A stretch of 64,000 nt of DNA from Azoarcus sp. Aa7 (GCF_014822185.1 NZ_QVLR01000040.1:62001-126000); one strand, 5' to 3'; counted from the first letter of the stretch, positions 35,231 to 45,324 are shown. Program-made: numbers and translations. Notes: generated by a model not told the origin, from the sequence alone.

Positions 35231-36928
35231 CTATAAAATATTATATCCACCTATACGATTGACAAATCGAACTACCCAATGATCACGAAGTTTTTTTAGC
35301 ATCGCTTCGCTTGCGACTAGCTTTTCATCGGCTTCACGGTGCCGAGCTCTAATCGCCGTAATTAACTGCTCGCAATCGGCCGCAGTACGCTCCCAAGCGT
35401 CACGCTGCGACGCCAACCATGCGTTGCCGCTGAGCAGCTCCTGAACATACGCTTGTAGAGCCGAGATCGAATGCTCTCGATCAGCCGCCGTTCGCTCCCA
35501 TATGTCGCGCTGCGACGCCAACCATGCGTTGCCGCTGAGCAGCTCCTGAACATACGCTTGTAGAGCCGAGATCGAGTGCTCTCGATCAGCCGCCGTTCGT
35601 TCCCATATGTCGCGCTGGGACGCCAACCCTGCGTTACTGCTGAGCAGCTCCTGCACATGTGCCTCCAGTGCAGCAATAGACTGCTCTCGATCAGCCGCGG
35701 TTTGCTCCCATACGTCGCGCTGCGATGCCAACCATGCGTTACCACTGAGCAGTTCCTGTACATGGGTCTGCAATGCCGAAAAAGACTGCGCCCGATCAAT
35801 AGCACTTCGCTCCCACGCTTCGCGCTGGGAGGTCAGCCATGCATTGCCCCTAAGCAGATCTTCCAGTTGCGCTTGCAGCGCCGTGATCGACTGCTCTCGC
35901 TCGTCCGCGGTTCGCTCCCACGCATCCCGTTGCTGGCGCAGCCAATCATTGGCTACCTTCAGATCCACGAGGGACACATTCAGAGCGTCAACCCGCTCCC
36001 GCATGAACCTCTCGGCTTTCAAGCGTTGATCCTGCCTAGCGATGAGGCTCAGCGCGGGCTTGAGCTCATTTAGCGTAAACGCCAAGTCATCAAAGGCGAC
36101 TGCAACCTCGCTAGCGTCAACGTCGACTGCTCCCATGGCCAAACGCTCCAACCAACCCTGGCACTTCAACACGGCACGCGGCACGTCGGGCAAGGCCGCA
36201 AGGTCGCTCCCACTTGCCACGTTGTGGCGTAGCTCACTCTCCAGGAACTCGCTCTTGTACGCGGCCAGTGCCGAAGGATCCGGTTTGGAAAGTGCCAGCG
36301 TGTCGCTAATTCTCAAGATTTCATGTATTGGATCTTCCATCAGACGATCGTAATCCACCACGACGCGCTGCGCACTCCGGGTTTCGGTGATAGCCGGGAC
36401 CACGTGCTCCAACCAGAGATAGAGCGTCTTTACCGAGTCGAAACCGTCGCGTTTCCGGAGGGACTCCACTACGCTTACGGGATTGCGCACCACAACGATA
36501 TAGCTCGCCTCGCAACCGACGGCACGAAACACCCCCTGCCAGAAAGGCAAGAGCCTCGCAGTACGTGGATCCTTAAAACCCCAAATTCCCGCAGCTGCGT
36601 TGCAGCGCGAGGAAACGAGATCGGACGCCCGCGCATGCAGCGCCCTAATTCTGTCCGTCGCGGGCAGATCCTTCAATAGAAGACCAAGCCCGTCGTAGGA
36701 ACTGCCTAGCTCAGCGAGCAGCTCCTCGTTAACACTCAGAACATCGCGATCCTCCCAAAACCCCTTCGGATTGTCTATGGAAGCGGGGTGGAGAACGTCG
36801 CCCAGCCTGACGCCGACCAATTCTAACGAACGGGTCACGGCACTCGTACCGCTCCGGTGCATGCCGAGGACGACGATCACACGGCGGTTGTGTTCCATCT
36901 GGACCATTTCTATGCGGACTATCTTCAT
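35231..36928 (-). CDS. Sulfotransferase domain with long repetitive coiled coil
   Basis: 565 aa from 36928 (ATGA overlap with the wzt stop, AAGGTGG upstream). Residues about 14-260 form a PAPS-sulfotransferase-like domain: 5'-phosphosulfate loop VLGMHRSGTSAVTRSL (about 21-36), FWEDRDV, FKDPRTARLLPFW, and the 3'-phosphate segment VVVRNPVSVVESL. Residues about 290-545 are a predicted coiled coil containing six 35-residue repeats (consensus NAWLASQRDxWERTAADREx then SIxALQAxVQELLSG). The chain ends in a basic/aromatic stretch, LRDHWVVRFVNRIGGYNIL. The layout recalls the chain terminator/ruler WbdD next to Wzm/Wzt. Sulfotransfer itself is predicted only. Confidence 0.82.
   Translation of the reverse strand: MKIVRIEMVQMEHNRRVIVVLGMHRSGTSAVTRSLELVGVRLGDVLHPASIDNPKGFWEDRDVLSVNEELLAELGSSYDGLGLLLKDLPATDRIRALHARASDLVSSRCNAAAGIWGFKDPRTARLLPFWQGVFRAVGCEASYIVVVRNPVSVVESLRKRDGFDSVKTLYLWLEHVVPAITETRSAQRVVVDYDRLMEDPIHEILRISDTLALSKPDPSALAAYKSEFLESELRHNVASGSDLAALPDVPRAVLKCQGWLERLAMGAVDVDASEVAVAFDDLAFTLNELKPALSLIARQDQRLKAERFMRERVDALNVSLVDLKVANDWLRQQRDAWERTADEREQSITALQAQLEDLLRGNAWLTSQREAWERSAIDRAQSFSALQTHVQELLSGNAWLASQRDVWEQTAADREQSIAALEAHVQELLSSNAGLASQRDIWERTAADREHSISALQAYVQELLSGNAWLASQRDIWERTAADREHSISALQAYVQELLSGNAWLASQRDAWERTAADCEQLITAIRARHREADEKLVASEAMLKKLRDHWVVRFVNRIGGYNIL
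35321..35950 (-). repeat. Six in-frame 105-bp tandem repeats
   Basis: Six units of 105 bp (35 codons, five heptads) within the sulfotransferase/coiled-coil gene, beginning at 35950, 35845, 35740, 35635, 35530 and 35425 on the minus strand. Units 4 (35531-35635) and 5 (35426-35530) differ at only four positions, so they arose by recent duplication. The outer units are more diverged and the last one is degenerate at its end. Confidence 0.9.
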
Positions 36929-38334
36929 GCCACCTTGGCGACGCACCCGAAATCCACGAGTGCAGTTGCGCAGTTTTCACTTTCTGCCAGAATTCTGAAC
37001 ATAACAATATCAACAAGACGATGCAGAAAATCCTCTCCCGAATCGGAGATCTGCCCTGTAACCCCGGCATTCATAAAGTAAACGCCCGGATTGAGGTTGG
37101 CGTTGAAGCGAAACTCCACTCGAAGCGTCTGTCCGGCCTCCACGAACGAAATCGCCTCAGCGATGGTCGGCGCCGAGATGCCCCCCCCCAGTTCAATGCC
37201 GGAAATGGTCTTGATCAGCATTCCGAAGCGGACATTACTGGCCGGATTTGAAAACCGAACTGTATAGATGTACCGATAGGATTCCCCACGCACCAAGTTG
37301 TTTACCGGCTCGCCCCTCAACGTCTGAATCTGCGGCGACTCGATCACCGCCCCGTGCGTTTCATACTCGATCGTGCTGCTAGGCACAAGATCAGGATCAA
37401 AGCTCGCGTGAACCGCCTCCGACTGCCGTGCGGCGCCATAATCTACCAATCCAAGCGTTCCATCCTTGCCTCGACCGTCAGCATCGCAGGGGCTGAGCCC
37501 CTCCCGCATCTGCTCCCGAATTACTTCTCGCTTGGCCGCCGGTGCATATAGCAACTTCTGGTATCGCCCGACGACCTGCTTCGGTGCGCCAGACGCCAGC
37601 AATTCTCCACCGTCGAGTAGGATGGCCCGATCGCAGAGTTCGACAATCGCTCCGCCCGAATGCGACACAAAGAGGATCGTCGCACCGCCAGCGCGAATCT
37701 CCTCGATGCGCGAAAAGCATTTGCGCTGGAAGCGCTCGTCGCCCACAGACAACGCTTCGTCAACCACAAGGATCTTTGGGACCACATTGATGGCGACCGC
37801 AAATGCCAGTCGTAACGCCATACCACTCGAATACGTCTTGACCGGCTGTTCGATGAATTTCCCGATATCTGCAAACCCCGCGATATCATCAAAACGATTA
37901 TCAATTTCGTATTTACTCAAACCCAGCACAGCGGCATTCATATACACATTTTCCCGCCCCGTGAATTCTGGGTTAAAGCCGGATCCGAGCTCCAGCAAGG
38001 CAGCAATACGGCCATGGGTTTCAACACTGCCACCGGTTGGCGACAACGTGCCACAGATCAATTGCAACAACGTAGATTTACCCGATCCGTTACACCCAAT
38101 GATTCCAACAGTTTCGCCGCTTTTGACTTCGAACGATACGTCTTTAAGTGCCCAAAACTCTCTGTAGTATGTTGGAAGCACTGATTTGCCCGGGGGAAAA
38201 AGCTTGCGCAGCGGCGAAACGGCCCCCCTCAATTTTGGAACAACAAATTGCTTGAGGCGGTCACGCGGGGTGTCGTAGATTTCGTAGCACTTGCAGAGAC
38301 CGCTGACGCGGATTGCAATATCACTAGAGGACAT
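36925..38334 (-). CDS. wzt: Polysaccharide ABC exporter ATPase with C-terminal cargo domain (Wzt)
   Basis: 469 aa. ABC domain: Walker A GCNGSGKST (80-88), signature region YSSGMALRLAFA, Walker B ILVVDEALSVGDE. After about residue 290 there is an extra domain rich in beta strands (IYTVRFSNPASNVRFG, SFVEAGQTLRVEFRFNANLNPGVYFMNAGV), as in Wzt proteins that recognise the capped non-reducing end of the O chain. It overlaps wzm by 11 bp and the sulfotransferase gene by 4 bp. Start at 38334; the frame upstream of it lies inside wzm. Confidence 0.93.
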   Translation of the reverse strand: MSSSDIAIRVSGLCKCYEIYDTPRDRLKQFVVPKLRGAVSPLRKLFPPGKSVLPTYYREFWALKDVSFEVKSGETVGIIGCNGSGKSTLLQLICGTLSPTGGSVETHGRIAALLELGSGFNPEFTGRENVYMNAAVLGLSKYEIDNRFDDIAGFADIGKFIEQPVKTYSSGMALRLAFAVAINVVPKILVVDEALSVGDERFQRKCFSRIEEIRAGGATILFVSHSGGAIVELCDRAILLDGGELLASGAPKQVVGRYQKLLYAPAAKREVIREQMREGLSPCDADGRGKDGTLGLVDYGAARQSEAVHASFDPDLVPSSTIEYETHGAVIESPQIQTLRGEPVNNLVRGESYRYIYTVRFSNPASNVRFGMLIKTISGIELGGGISAPTIAEAISFVEAGQTLRVEFRFNANLNPGVYFMNAGVTGQISDSGEDFLHRLVDIVMFRILAESENCATALVDFGCVAKVA

Positions 38335-39196
38335 CGGCAAACCCCTTCCTGGTCTTCTGGAACCAGGCATAGCCCGCCCAAGCCACGACGGAGGCGGCCA
38401 GCATGTAGAGGCTCAGGCCCGGCCAATCAGGCTGACGCCCCCAGATCAGCACTTCCCGCGCCTGCTCGATGATGAACGCGAGGGGGTTGGCCATGAGCCA
38501 AGGGCGGAATTCTTCGGGTAGCGCAGTGACCGGATAAAACACCGGGGAGAGAAACAACAGAATCGTTGTGACAATACCGATGGTTTGACCCACGTCACGC
38601 AGAAACACGCCTAATGAGGCGAGCATCCAGGCCAAACCCAAGGTGAGGACGACAAGTGGAAGAATCACCAGCGGTGCAAAAACTACCGTCCAGTGCAGAT
38701 AGCCGTTGAGGATCACAAAGGCAACCAGCAAAACGATCAGACTGATGAGGCAGTGAAACAGGGCTGCACCCTGACTGATGACGGGCAAGATTTCAAGCGG
38801 AAAGACGACTTTCTTGACATAGTTGACGTTGGAGAGAATCAGGCCTGGGGCGCGGTTGAGCACCTCGGCAAACAGGCCATGGACAAGCATACCGACGAAC
38901 AACACCACGGCAAACTGAGTATTGCTTTCTTCGCTTCCCAAGCCCCAGCGTGCTCTGAACACCACGGAGAACACAAATGTATACACCGCCAAGAGGAATA
39001 CGGGATTAATAATCGACCAAGCCAACCCCAAAGCGGAGCCCTTATAGCGGCCTAGCACTTCACGCTTAGTCATCTGCGCAATAAGCTGGCGGTTGTACCA
39101 CAGACTTTTTCCCAGGCCCATCAAAGAGATTGGCGGGGGGGTGCGAGAGACGGTTGCGCTTTGAGCAATAAATGTTGAGTGGCGAGTGGTGGTCAT
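38324..39196 (-). CDS. wzm: Polysaccharide ABC exporter permease (Wzm)
   Basis: 290 aa. ABC-2 type permease with six membrane helices; the N-terminal LIAQMTKREVLGRYKGSALG is the typical cytoplasmic coupling segment. With Wzt it exports the finished undecaprenyl-PP-linked O chain across the inner membrane. The ATG overlaps the stop of the small upstream gene (ATGA). Confidence 0.93.
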   Translation of the reverse strand: MTTTRHSTFIAQSATVSRTPPPISLMGLGKSLWYNRQLIAQMTKREVLGRYKGSALGLAWSIINPVFLLAVYTFVFSVVFRARWGLGSEESNTQFAVVLFVGMLVHGLFAEVLNRAPGLILSNVNYVKKVVFPLEILPVISQGAALFHCLISLIVLLVAFVILNGYLHWTVVFAPLVILPLVVLTLGLAWMLASLGVFLRDVGQTIGIVTTILLFLSPVFYPVTALPEEFRPWLMANPLAFIIEQAREVLIWGRQPDWPGLSLYMLAASVVAWAGYAWFQKTRKGFADVL

Positions 39197-39525
39197 GCAA
39201 CGCGCTCCGCGTCATCCTGGATTTTTCCTTCGGCATCCTTCGCGGCGATCATTGCGGGCACACGCCGGTCAAATGCTTTGGAGCATTGATGCAGATCAAC
39301 GTTCACATAAAGAACTTTATCCAGCACCAATCGCACAAGCCTTCCAAAAGATTGCCGAATCTGAGAATACAGATCGCGCAGTATATCTTTCACACGACGG
39401 CGGAGGTTATCCTGCACATTAATCCAGCCCAGATTCAGACTTTCAAAAAATAATTTATATTTATCGCCGAGCGCCATAGGTTCGATGAGTGCAAATTCGG
39501 CATGGGCGAGCAGGGCTTCATTCAT
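39193..39525 (-). CDS. Unrecognised 110-aa protein coupled between rmlA and wzm
   Basis: 110 aa, no family recognised. The N-terminal half is mixed ([20 protein letters not shown]), the middle is basic and predicted helical (about 40-75, [20 protein letters not shown]), no membrane helix or signal. Both ends use ATGA overlaps (with rmlA upstream and wzm downstream), strong evidence that it is translated. It is too short and lacks the motifs for RmlC or FdtA. It could be a truncated remnant or a real accessory protein. Confidence 0.65.
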   Translation of the reverse strand: MNEALLAHAEFALIEPMALGDKYKLFFESLNLGWINVQDNLRRRVKDILRDLYSQIRQSFGRLVRLVLDKVLYVNVDLHQCSKAFDRRVPAMIAAKDAEGKIQDDAERVA

Positions 39526-40406
39526 CTGAATACGCTTTCCTCAAGAATCCGAAGCAAATATTGCCCGTAGCCGTTCTTCAGCAGAGATTGGGCGAGGGCC
39601 TCAAGCTGCGCAGCATCTATCCAACGCTGGCGGTACGCGATTTCTTCCGGGCAGGAAACCTTGAGCCCCTGCCGATTTTCCAAGGTAGCGATGAACTGGC
39701 TCGCATTGGCCAGCGATTCGTGTGTACCGGTATCCAACCAGGCGTAGCCACGCCCCATGATTTCCACACCAAGCTGCCCCTGTTCAAGATAAAGTCGATT
39801 CAGGTCGGTAATCTCCAGCTCGCCGCGAACTGAAGGCTTGAGTGATTTCGCCAACTCAACGACGTGTGCGTCATAAAAGTAAAGCCCCGTAACTGCATAG
39901 TTAGACTTGGGATTCTTCGGTTTTTCTTCGAGCGACAGCACTTTACCCTGTGCATCGAACTCGGCCACTCCATAGCGTTCGGGGTCGGTGACATGATATG
40001 CAAATATACGTGCCCCCTCGCTACGAACCATGGCACTGGCCAGTAGATGATCGAGGTCATGGCCGTAGAAGATGTTGTCGCCCAGCACGAGCACGGAGGG
40101 GCTGTTACCAACAAAGGCTTCCCCAATCAGGAAGGCTTGCGCCAACCCGTCCGGCGAAGACTGGACTGCATACTGCAAATTCAAGCCCCACTGACACCCA
40201 TCGCCCAGCAATTGCTGAAAGCGTGGGGTGTCCTGCGGCGTGCCGATGATGAGTATGTCGCGAATCCCAGCCAACATCAGGGTGCTGAGCGGATAGTAGA
40301 TCATTGGCTTGTCGTACACGGGCAGCAGCTGTTTGCTGATAGCTAGTGTTGCCGGGTGCAAACGGGTGCCGGAACCTCCAGCGAGGATGATTCCTTTGCG
40401 CGTCAC
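39522..40406 (-). CDS. rmlA: Glucose-1-phosphate thymidylyltransferase
   Basis: 294 aa. Makes dTDP-glucose. N-terminal [37 protein letters not shown] (nucleotide-binding loop and catalytic residues, read in pieces), [31 protein letters not shown], and [10 protein letters not shown]. The start is a GTG at 40406 that overlaps the rmlB stop (GTGA) with AGGAG 8 bp before it; upstream ATGs lie within rmlB. Confidence 0.96.
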   Translation of the reverse strand: MTRKGIILAGGSGTRLHPATLAISKQLLPVYDKPMIYYPLSTLMLAGIRDILIIGTPQDTPRFQQLLGDGCQWGLNLQYAVQSSPDGLAQAFLIGEAFVGNSPSVLVLGDNIFYGHDLDHLLASAMVRSEGARIFAYHVTDPERYGVAEFDAQGKVLSLEEKPKNPKSNYAVTGLYFYDAHVVELAKSLKPSVRGELEITDLNRLYLEQGQLGVEIMGRGYAWLDTGTHESLANASQFIATLENRQGLKVSCPEEIAYRQRWIDAAQLEALAQSLLKNGYGQYLLRILEESVFR

Positions 40407-41476
40407 GCTACCATCTCCTGACCATACTGTTTGGCGACCCAATCCCGGTAACTGCCACTTTGCACATGCGCAATCCATTCGGGGTTCTGCAGATACCATT
40501 GCACGGTTTTGCGAATGCCGCTCTCAAACGTTTCTGCGGGCTTCCAGCCCAGTTCGCGCTCGATCTTGCGCGCGTCGATGGCATAGCGGCGATCGTGGCC
40601 AGGCCGATCGGTGACGTAGGCAATCTGGGTTGCGTAGCTTGTACCATCAGCCTTGGGGCGCAGTTCATCAAGCAATGTGCAGATGGATCTCACAATCTCG
40701 ATGTTGGGTTTCTCGTTCCAGCCTCCGATGTTGTAGGTGTCACCCACCCGACCTGCTTCCAATACACGGCGGATTGCACTGCAATGATCTTTCACGTAGA
40801 GCCAGTCGCGAATCTGCATGCCGTCGCCGTATACAGGCAAAGAATTTCCCGCCAAGGCATTGACGATCATGAGCGGGATGAGCTTCTCGGGAAAGTGATA
40901 CGGCCCGTAGTTATTGCTGCAGTTGGTGGTGAGCACAGGCAGGCCGTAGGTATGGTGCCACGCGCGCACCAGATGGTCACTGGCGGCCTTGCTTGCGGAA
41001 TAAGGACTATTGGGCTCGTAGCGGGCACTTTCAGCAAATGGCAGATCCGTTGGCGTGAGCGTGCCGTAAACCTCATCGGTGCTGACATGAAGGAGGCGAA
41101 ACGCCTGCCTTTCTGCATCGGGAAGCCCACTCCAATATTCGCGCACGGCTTCGAGCAAGCGGAACGTGCCGACGATATTGGTTTGGATGAAGTCTCCTGG
41201 GCCATGAATGGATCTATCTACATGGCTTTCGGCGGCGAAGTTGAGCACCGCGCGAGGCCGATGCTCAGCCAGTAGGCGCCCCACCAAAGCACTGTCACCG
41301 ATATCTCCTTGCTCAAAGTCGTGCCGCGCGTCGTTTTGCAGACCGACGAGATTTTCCAGGTTGCCCGCGTAGGTCAGCCTATCGAGGTTGACTACAGGCT
41401 CATTGGAACGGACCAGCCAGTCGAGCACGAAGTTACTACCAATGAATCCGGCGCCGCCGGCAACCAATATCGTCAT
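40403..41476 (-). CDS. rmlB: dTDP-glucose 4,6-dehydratase
   Basis: 357 aa [29 protein letters not shown], catalytic [22 protein letters not shown]. Produces dTDP-4-keto-6-deoxyglucose. The usual partners rmlC and rmlD are not seen in the window, so the sugar made from this intermediate is not settled. It ends in the rmlA start. Confidence 0.96.
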   Translation of the reverse strand: MTILVAGGAGFIGSNFVLDWLVRSNEPVVNLDRLTYAGNLENLVGLQNDARHDFEQGDIGDSALVGRLLAEHRPRAVLNFAAESHVDRSIHGPGDFIQTNIVGTFRLLEAVREYWSGLPDAERQAFRLLHVSTDEVYGTLTPTDLPFAESARYEPNSPYSASKAASDHLVRAWHHTYGLPVLTTNCSNNYGPYHFPEKLIPLMIVNALAGNSLPVYGDGMQIRDWLYVKDHCSAIRRVLEAGRVGDTYNIGGWNEKPNIEIVRSICTLLDELRPKADGTSYATQIAYVTDRPGHDRRYAIDARKIERELGWKPAETFESGIRKTVQWYLQNPEWIAHVQSGSYRDWVAKQYGQEMVA

Positions 41477-41478
41477 AG

Positions 41479-42534
41479 CTAAATCTTCCCGAAAATTGCT
41501 GCGGCCGCCAACCCGAGGTTACCCAAGAGAGTCTGTCGATAAATACCGCTTCGCTTGAAATGGATAAGACGTGAAATCAAGCTCATATCGCGCGCTTTGG
41601 CAAAATGATCTAGAATCTCTCTATTTTTAGGCGTTAACTTATTTTGCAATGTGCGAAGCGCGGCGATATTGCCATCATTCCAATTTCGAAAGCGTCCCCG
41701 CCATAACATCCTGATGCGCTTGAAGCGCGCCCCCCATGTCGCATTCATGCCAACCAGATTGAATCCATGTTGGCGATAACGCAGCGATGGGTAACAATCA
41801 TAATGAACGTAGCCACCACATCCCGTAACGACCATATAAGACCACCAGTCATGTGTAACGACATCAACCTCCGCCCCCGCTTCTCGGAGAAGTGCGCGAG
41901 CAGCATTGTTGAAAACCATAGTATTACCGCCGCCGATGCTCTCTATAAGAGCATTTTCAAAACTGGTTGAATTTGAAAACAACGGAGAAAAACCAATTTC
42001 GTTGTTATCAGCATCAACCAACCGAGTGCGCGAGCAGTAAAGGGCCGGGAGGTTCGTAGGAATGGTTTCGAGCCAACGAACTGCGCGTTGCAGCTTATCT
42101 GCTTCCCAAACGTCGTCTTGATCCGAATAGGCGTAGTAATCTGCTTCAATATCAGCCTTGCAAGTCAGCGACAGAAAATTTGCTGCAAACCCCTTGCCCG
42201 GCCCACGGTGAATTGACAGGCGATCCGACGGCCATTTCTCTTTGTAGATCTCGAGAATCGCGTGAGTATCATCTTCCGAACCGTCGTCCGAAGCCCAGAC
42301 CTCCCAGTTCGTGTGTATCTGGGCAGCAAAAGAATCAAGTTGCTCTGCGAGATAGTGCTCGCCGTGGTATGTACACAGGAAAATAGCTACTTTTGGGGAG
42401 GCTACGCTAATCTCTGCCAGGACACCACGACTAGAGCTAGCTAGCTCCGAGATGTTCATTTCGCGGTTCAATTTACCTATCTCAACAAATCGCTCTTCGA
42501 TGCCATGCAAATTTCTACCCACTGACGAGCACAT
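41479..42534 (-). CDS. GT2 glycosyltransferase, rhamnosyltransferase-like
   Basis: 351 aa from 42534, or 326 aa from 42459 (MNISELASS); neither ATG has a clear ribosome-binding site. GT-A motifs: [20 protein letters not shown] (about 49-68), [10 protein letters not shown], and [10 protein letters not shown], the DQDDVW form common in rhamnosyltransferases. It ends 2 bp before rmlB. Acceptor and linkage cannot be read. Confidence 0.86.
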   Translation of the reverse strand: MCSSVGRNLHGIEERFVEIGKLNREMNISELASSSRGVLAEISVASPKVAIFLCTYHGEHYLAEQLDSFAAQIHTNWEVWASDDGSEDDTHAILEIYKEKWPSDRLSIHRGPGKGFAANFLSLTCKADIEADYYAYSDQDDVWEADKLQRAVRWLETIPTNLPALYCSRTRLVDADNNEIGFSPLFSNSTSFENALIESIGGGNTMVFNNAARALLREAGAEVDVVTHDWWSYMVVTGCGGYVHYDCYPSLRYRQHGFNLVGMNATWGARFKRIRMLWRGRFRNWNDGNIAALRTLQNKLTPKNREILDHFAKARDMSLISRLIHFKRSGIYRQTLLGNLGLAAAAIFGKI

Positions 42535-42694
42535 TGAACGGCAAGCACGGCCGCTTTTATATGCACATCCACTCAGGAGTTCGCGACTAAGCGCATGAAT
42601 TCCTATTACACTGCAATCAAAAAGCTATTTAATAATAAAACTTATAAGAATCACACAAAAACCAATCTGCCGCAATTCTACAAAAGTAATAACC

Positions 42695-43702
42695 CTACAC
42701 CCTGTAGTACGCCCGATACCAATCAATGAAGCGCTCCACCCCATTTCGAGCACTCGCCGCTGGAGCGAACCCCGTCCAAGCGTTGAGTTCCGCCGTGTCG
42801 GCATAGGTTGCCGGCACATCACCATACTGCATAGGCAGGAAGTTCTTCTCCGCCTTGACACCAACAGCTTTCTCGATCGCATCGATAAAGCTCATCAGCT
42901 CGACAGGGTCGTTATTGCCGATATTGAAGACCCGGTACGGGGCTGAGCTGCGGCCCGGGTCGGGCTGAAGGGGGTTGAAGGCGAGATCGGGTTCGGCGGT
43001 GCGGTCGAGGGTGCGAATGACGCCCTGGACGATGTCGTCGATGTAGGTGAAGTCGCGCTTCATCTTGCCGTGGTTGAAGACGTCGATCGGGCGCCCCTCA
43101 AGGATGGCCTTCGTGAACAGGAAGAGGGCCATGTCGGGGCGGCCCCAGGGGCCGTAGACGGTAAAGAAGCGCAGGCCGGTGGTGGGCAGGCCGTAGAGGT
43201 GGCTGTAGGTGTGGGCCATCAGCTCGTTGGCCTTCTTAGTGGCGGCGTAGAGGCTGACGGGGTGGTCGACGCTGTCGTGCTCGGAGAACGGCATCTTGGT
43301 GTTGCCGCCGTAGACGCTGGAGCTGCTGGCGTACACGAGATGCTGCACCTTGGTGTGGCGACAGCCTTCGAGGATGTTGATGAAGCCGACGAGGTTGCTG
43401 TCGACGTAGGCGTGCGGGTTCTGCAGGGAGTAGCGCACGCCGGCCTGGGCGGCGAGGTGGATGACGCGGTCGAACTTTTCCTCGGCGAAGAGGCGTTCCA
43501 TCCCGACGCGGTCGGCGACGTCGAGCTTGACGAAGCGGAAAGCGGGATGTGGGGTAAGGCGCGCGAGGCGGTCGAGCTTGAGCTTCGGGTCGTAGTAGTC
43601 GTTGAGGTTATCGAGGCCGACGACTTCGTCGCCGCGGGCGAGGAGCGCCTCGCTGGTGTGCATGCCGATGAATCCGGCGGCGCCGGTTACGAGGATCTTC
43701 AT
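42695..43702 (-). CDS. UDP-glucuronate 4-epimerase-like SDR
   Basis: 335 aa. [46 protein letters not shown], catalytic YAATK and [19 protein letters not shown] mark the UDP-GlcA to UDP-GalA epimerase group. GC is core-like over the N-terminal part but drops toward the C-terminal end (below about 42940). It begins the leftward locus; a GATAAT box lies upstream at 43739-43744. Confidence 0.9.
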   Translation of the reverse strand: MKILVTGAAGFIGMHTSEALLARGDEVVGLDNLNDYYDPKLKLDRLARLTPHPAFRFVKLDVADRVGMERLFAEEKFDRVIHLAAQAGVRYSLQNPHAYVDSNLVGFINILEGCRHTKVQHLVYASSSSVYGGNTKMPFSEHDSVDHPVSLYAATKKANELMAHTYSHLYGLPTTGLRFFTVYGPWGRPDMALFLFTKAILEGRPIDVFNHGKMKRDFTYIDDIVQGVIRTLDRTAEPDLAFNPLQPDPGRSSAPYRVFNIGNNDPVELMSFIDAIEKAVGVKAEKNFLPMQYGDVPATYADTAELNAWTGFAPAASARNGVERFIDWYRAYYRV

Positions 43703-43890
43703 ACGCAGTACGACCGTTTGTGGGAATTTTGACCGCGAATTATCTCACGGACGAAGGGCGCTTTCGTTACAGGACGTTATCGGAGCAGGGCAATCGCATG
43801 AAGGAACGCAGGGCGGGCAACAAAGTTCAGGCGCAGCGAAAAGTGCAGCGCCGTCCTCCGTGGGCATCGGGTAGCTGATGCACTCCATGC

Positions 43891-43922
43891 GGCGGATAAC
43901 GCCTTCGGCTCATCCGCCCTAC
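43891..43922. repeat. REP-like element, family 2, copy 2
   Basis: GGCGGATAACGCCTTCGGCT followed by CATCCGCCCTAC. The outer GGCGGAT/ATCCGCC pair and inner GCCTTCGGC give a hairpin. Same GTAGGGCGG head (minus strand) as copies at 17268 and 45325. It lies between the epimerase and waaA. Confidence 0.75.
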
Positions 43923-44021
43923 GCGCGCTGTGGGAGCGATCTCCCTGCTCTTGCTCCCTCGTGGACCGACCACGGACACGCGCGACGATATACTCGGGGG
44001 TTCGCCAAACCCTGACGCCCG

Positions 44022-45284
44022 ATGCTTGCCAGACTGTCCTATACCCTGTTGTGGGTGTGCGCCCTGCCCTTCGTATTGCTGCGCCTCGTGTGGCGTGCGC
44101 GGCGGCAGCCCGCCTACCTGAGGCATCTGGACGAGCGCTTCGGGCATTACGCGCGCCGGGCGCCGCTTCCGGTGATCTGGGTGCATGCGGTTTCCGTGGG
44201 GGAGACGCGCGCGGCGGAGCCGCTGGTGCGCGCGCTGCTCGCGCGCTGGCCCGATCACACGGTGCTGCTGACACACATGACGCCGACGGGGCGCGAGACC
44301 TCCGATAGCCTGTTCGGGGGCGACGCCCGTGTGTTGCGGTGTTACCTACCGTATGACCTGGGGGTGCCGTGTCGGCGCTTCCTCGCACACTTCCGCCCGC
44401 GCGTCGGTGTCGTGATGGAGACCGAGCTGTGGCCGACGCTGCTCCGGAACTGTCGCGCGGGCGGAGTGCCGGTGCTGCTCGCGAACGCGCGACTCTCGGA
44501 GCGTTCGGCGCGGCGCTATGCGCGCTGGCCCACCCTCACGCGCATGGCGCTGGGAGCGTTGGCCGCGATCGGCGCGCAGACGGAAGCGGACGCGCGGCGG
44601 CTCGGCGAATTGGGAGCGAATGGTGTCGTGGTGACGGGCAACATCAAGTTCGACATCTCACCGCCGGATGCACTGGTCGCGCTTGGGGCGAGTTTCCGCG
44701 AACGCTTCGGCGGGCGCCCGGCCGTTCTCGCGGCAAGCACGCGGGAGGGCGAGGAGGCGCTGATTCTCGAGGCGTTCCGGATGCAAGCGCCGGACGATGC
44801 GCTGCTCGCAATCGTGCCGCGGCACCCGCAGCGTTTCGACGAGGTCGCGCGGCTCGTAGAGGCGAGCGGACTCAGGCTGCAGCGGCGTTCGGACGACGCT
44901 CCCGTTGCGGCCGACACGCGCGTGTGGCTGGGCGATTCGATGGGCGAGATGTTCGCCTACTACGCGGCCGCGGACGTTGCGCTGATCGGCGGCAGCTGGC
45001 TGCCCTTCGGCGGGCAGAACCTGATCGAGGCGTGCGCCGTCGGCACGCCGGTGGTGCTGGGGCCGCACACGTTCAACTTCGCGCAGGTGGCCGATCTGGC
45101 AATCGCCGCGGGCGCGGCCCGACGGGCCGGGGACATCGGCGAGGGGATGCGGATCGCGCTCGGGTTGCTGGCCGACAGGGCGGCATGCGACGCAACGGGT
45201 GCGGCCGGAAGGCAGTTTGCGGCCGCCCATCGCGGGGCGACGGCGCGGACGATGGAGATTGTGGAGAGGCTGAACCGGGGGTGA
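44022..45284 (+). CDS. waaA: 3-deoxy-D-manno-octulosonic acid transferase
   Basis: 420 aa. Adds Kdo to lipid A at the cytoplasmic face of the inner membrane. N-terminal membrane anchor (about 4-24), VIWVHAVSVGETRAAEPLV, METELWP, VTGNIKFD, VLAASTREGEEALI, and LIGGSWLPFGGQNLIEA. A TATACT -10-like box lies at 43989-43994. REP-like copies flank it on both sides. Confidence 0.95.
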   Translation: MLARLSYTLLWVCALPFVLLRLVWRARRQPAYLRHLDERFGHYARRAPLPVIWVHAVSVGETRAAEPLVRALLARWPDHTVLLTHMTPTGRETSDSLFGGDARVLRCYLPYDLGVPCRRFLAHFRPRVGVVMETELWPTLLRNCRAGGVPVLLANARLSERSARRYARWPTLTRMALGALAAIGAQTEADARRLGELGANGVVVTGNIKFDISPPDALVALGASFRERFGGRPAVLAASTREGEEALILEAFRMQAPDDALLAIVPRHPQRFDEVARLVEASGLRLQRRSDDAPVAADTRVWLGDSMGEMFAYYAAADVALIGGSWLPFGGQNLIEACAVGTPVVLGPHTFNFAQVADLAIAAGAARRAGDIGEGMRIALGLLADRAACDATGAAGRQFAAAHRGATARTMEIVERLNRG

Positions 45285-45324
45285 TGTCCGGCTGAATGCC
45301 GGACGGTCACGCCCTCCCCTGCAT

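Noticed and set aside
43930-43959. GTGGGAGCG ... GCTCCC as a third family-1 REP copy
   Set aside because: Only the outer six bases pair; the core AGCCGC hairpin of family 1 is absent.
43703-44021. JUMPstart/ops element upstream of the polysaccharide locus
   Set aside because: No GGCGGTAGC-type ops sequence is present on the minus strand.
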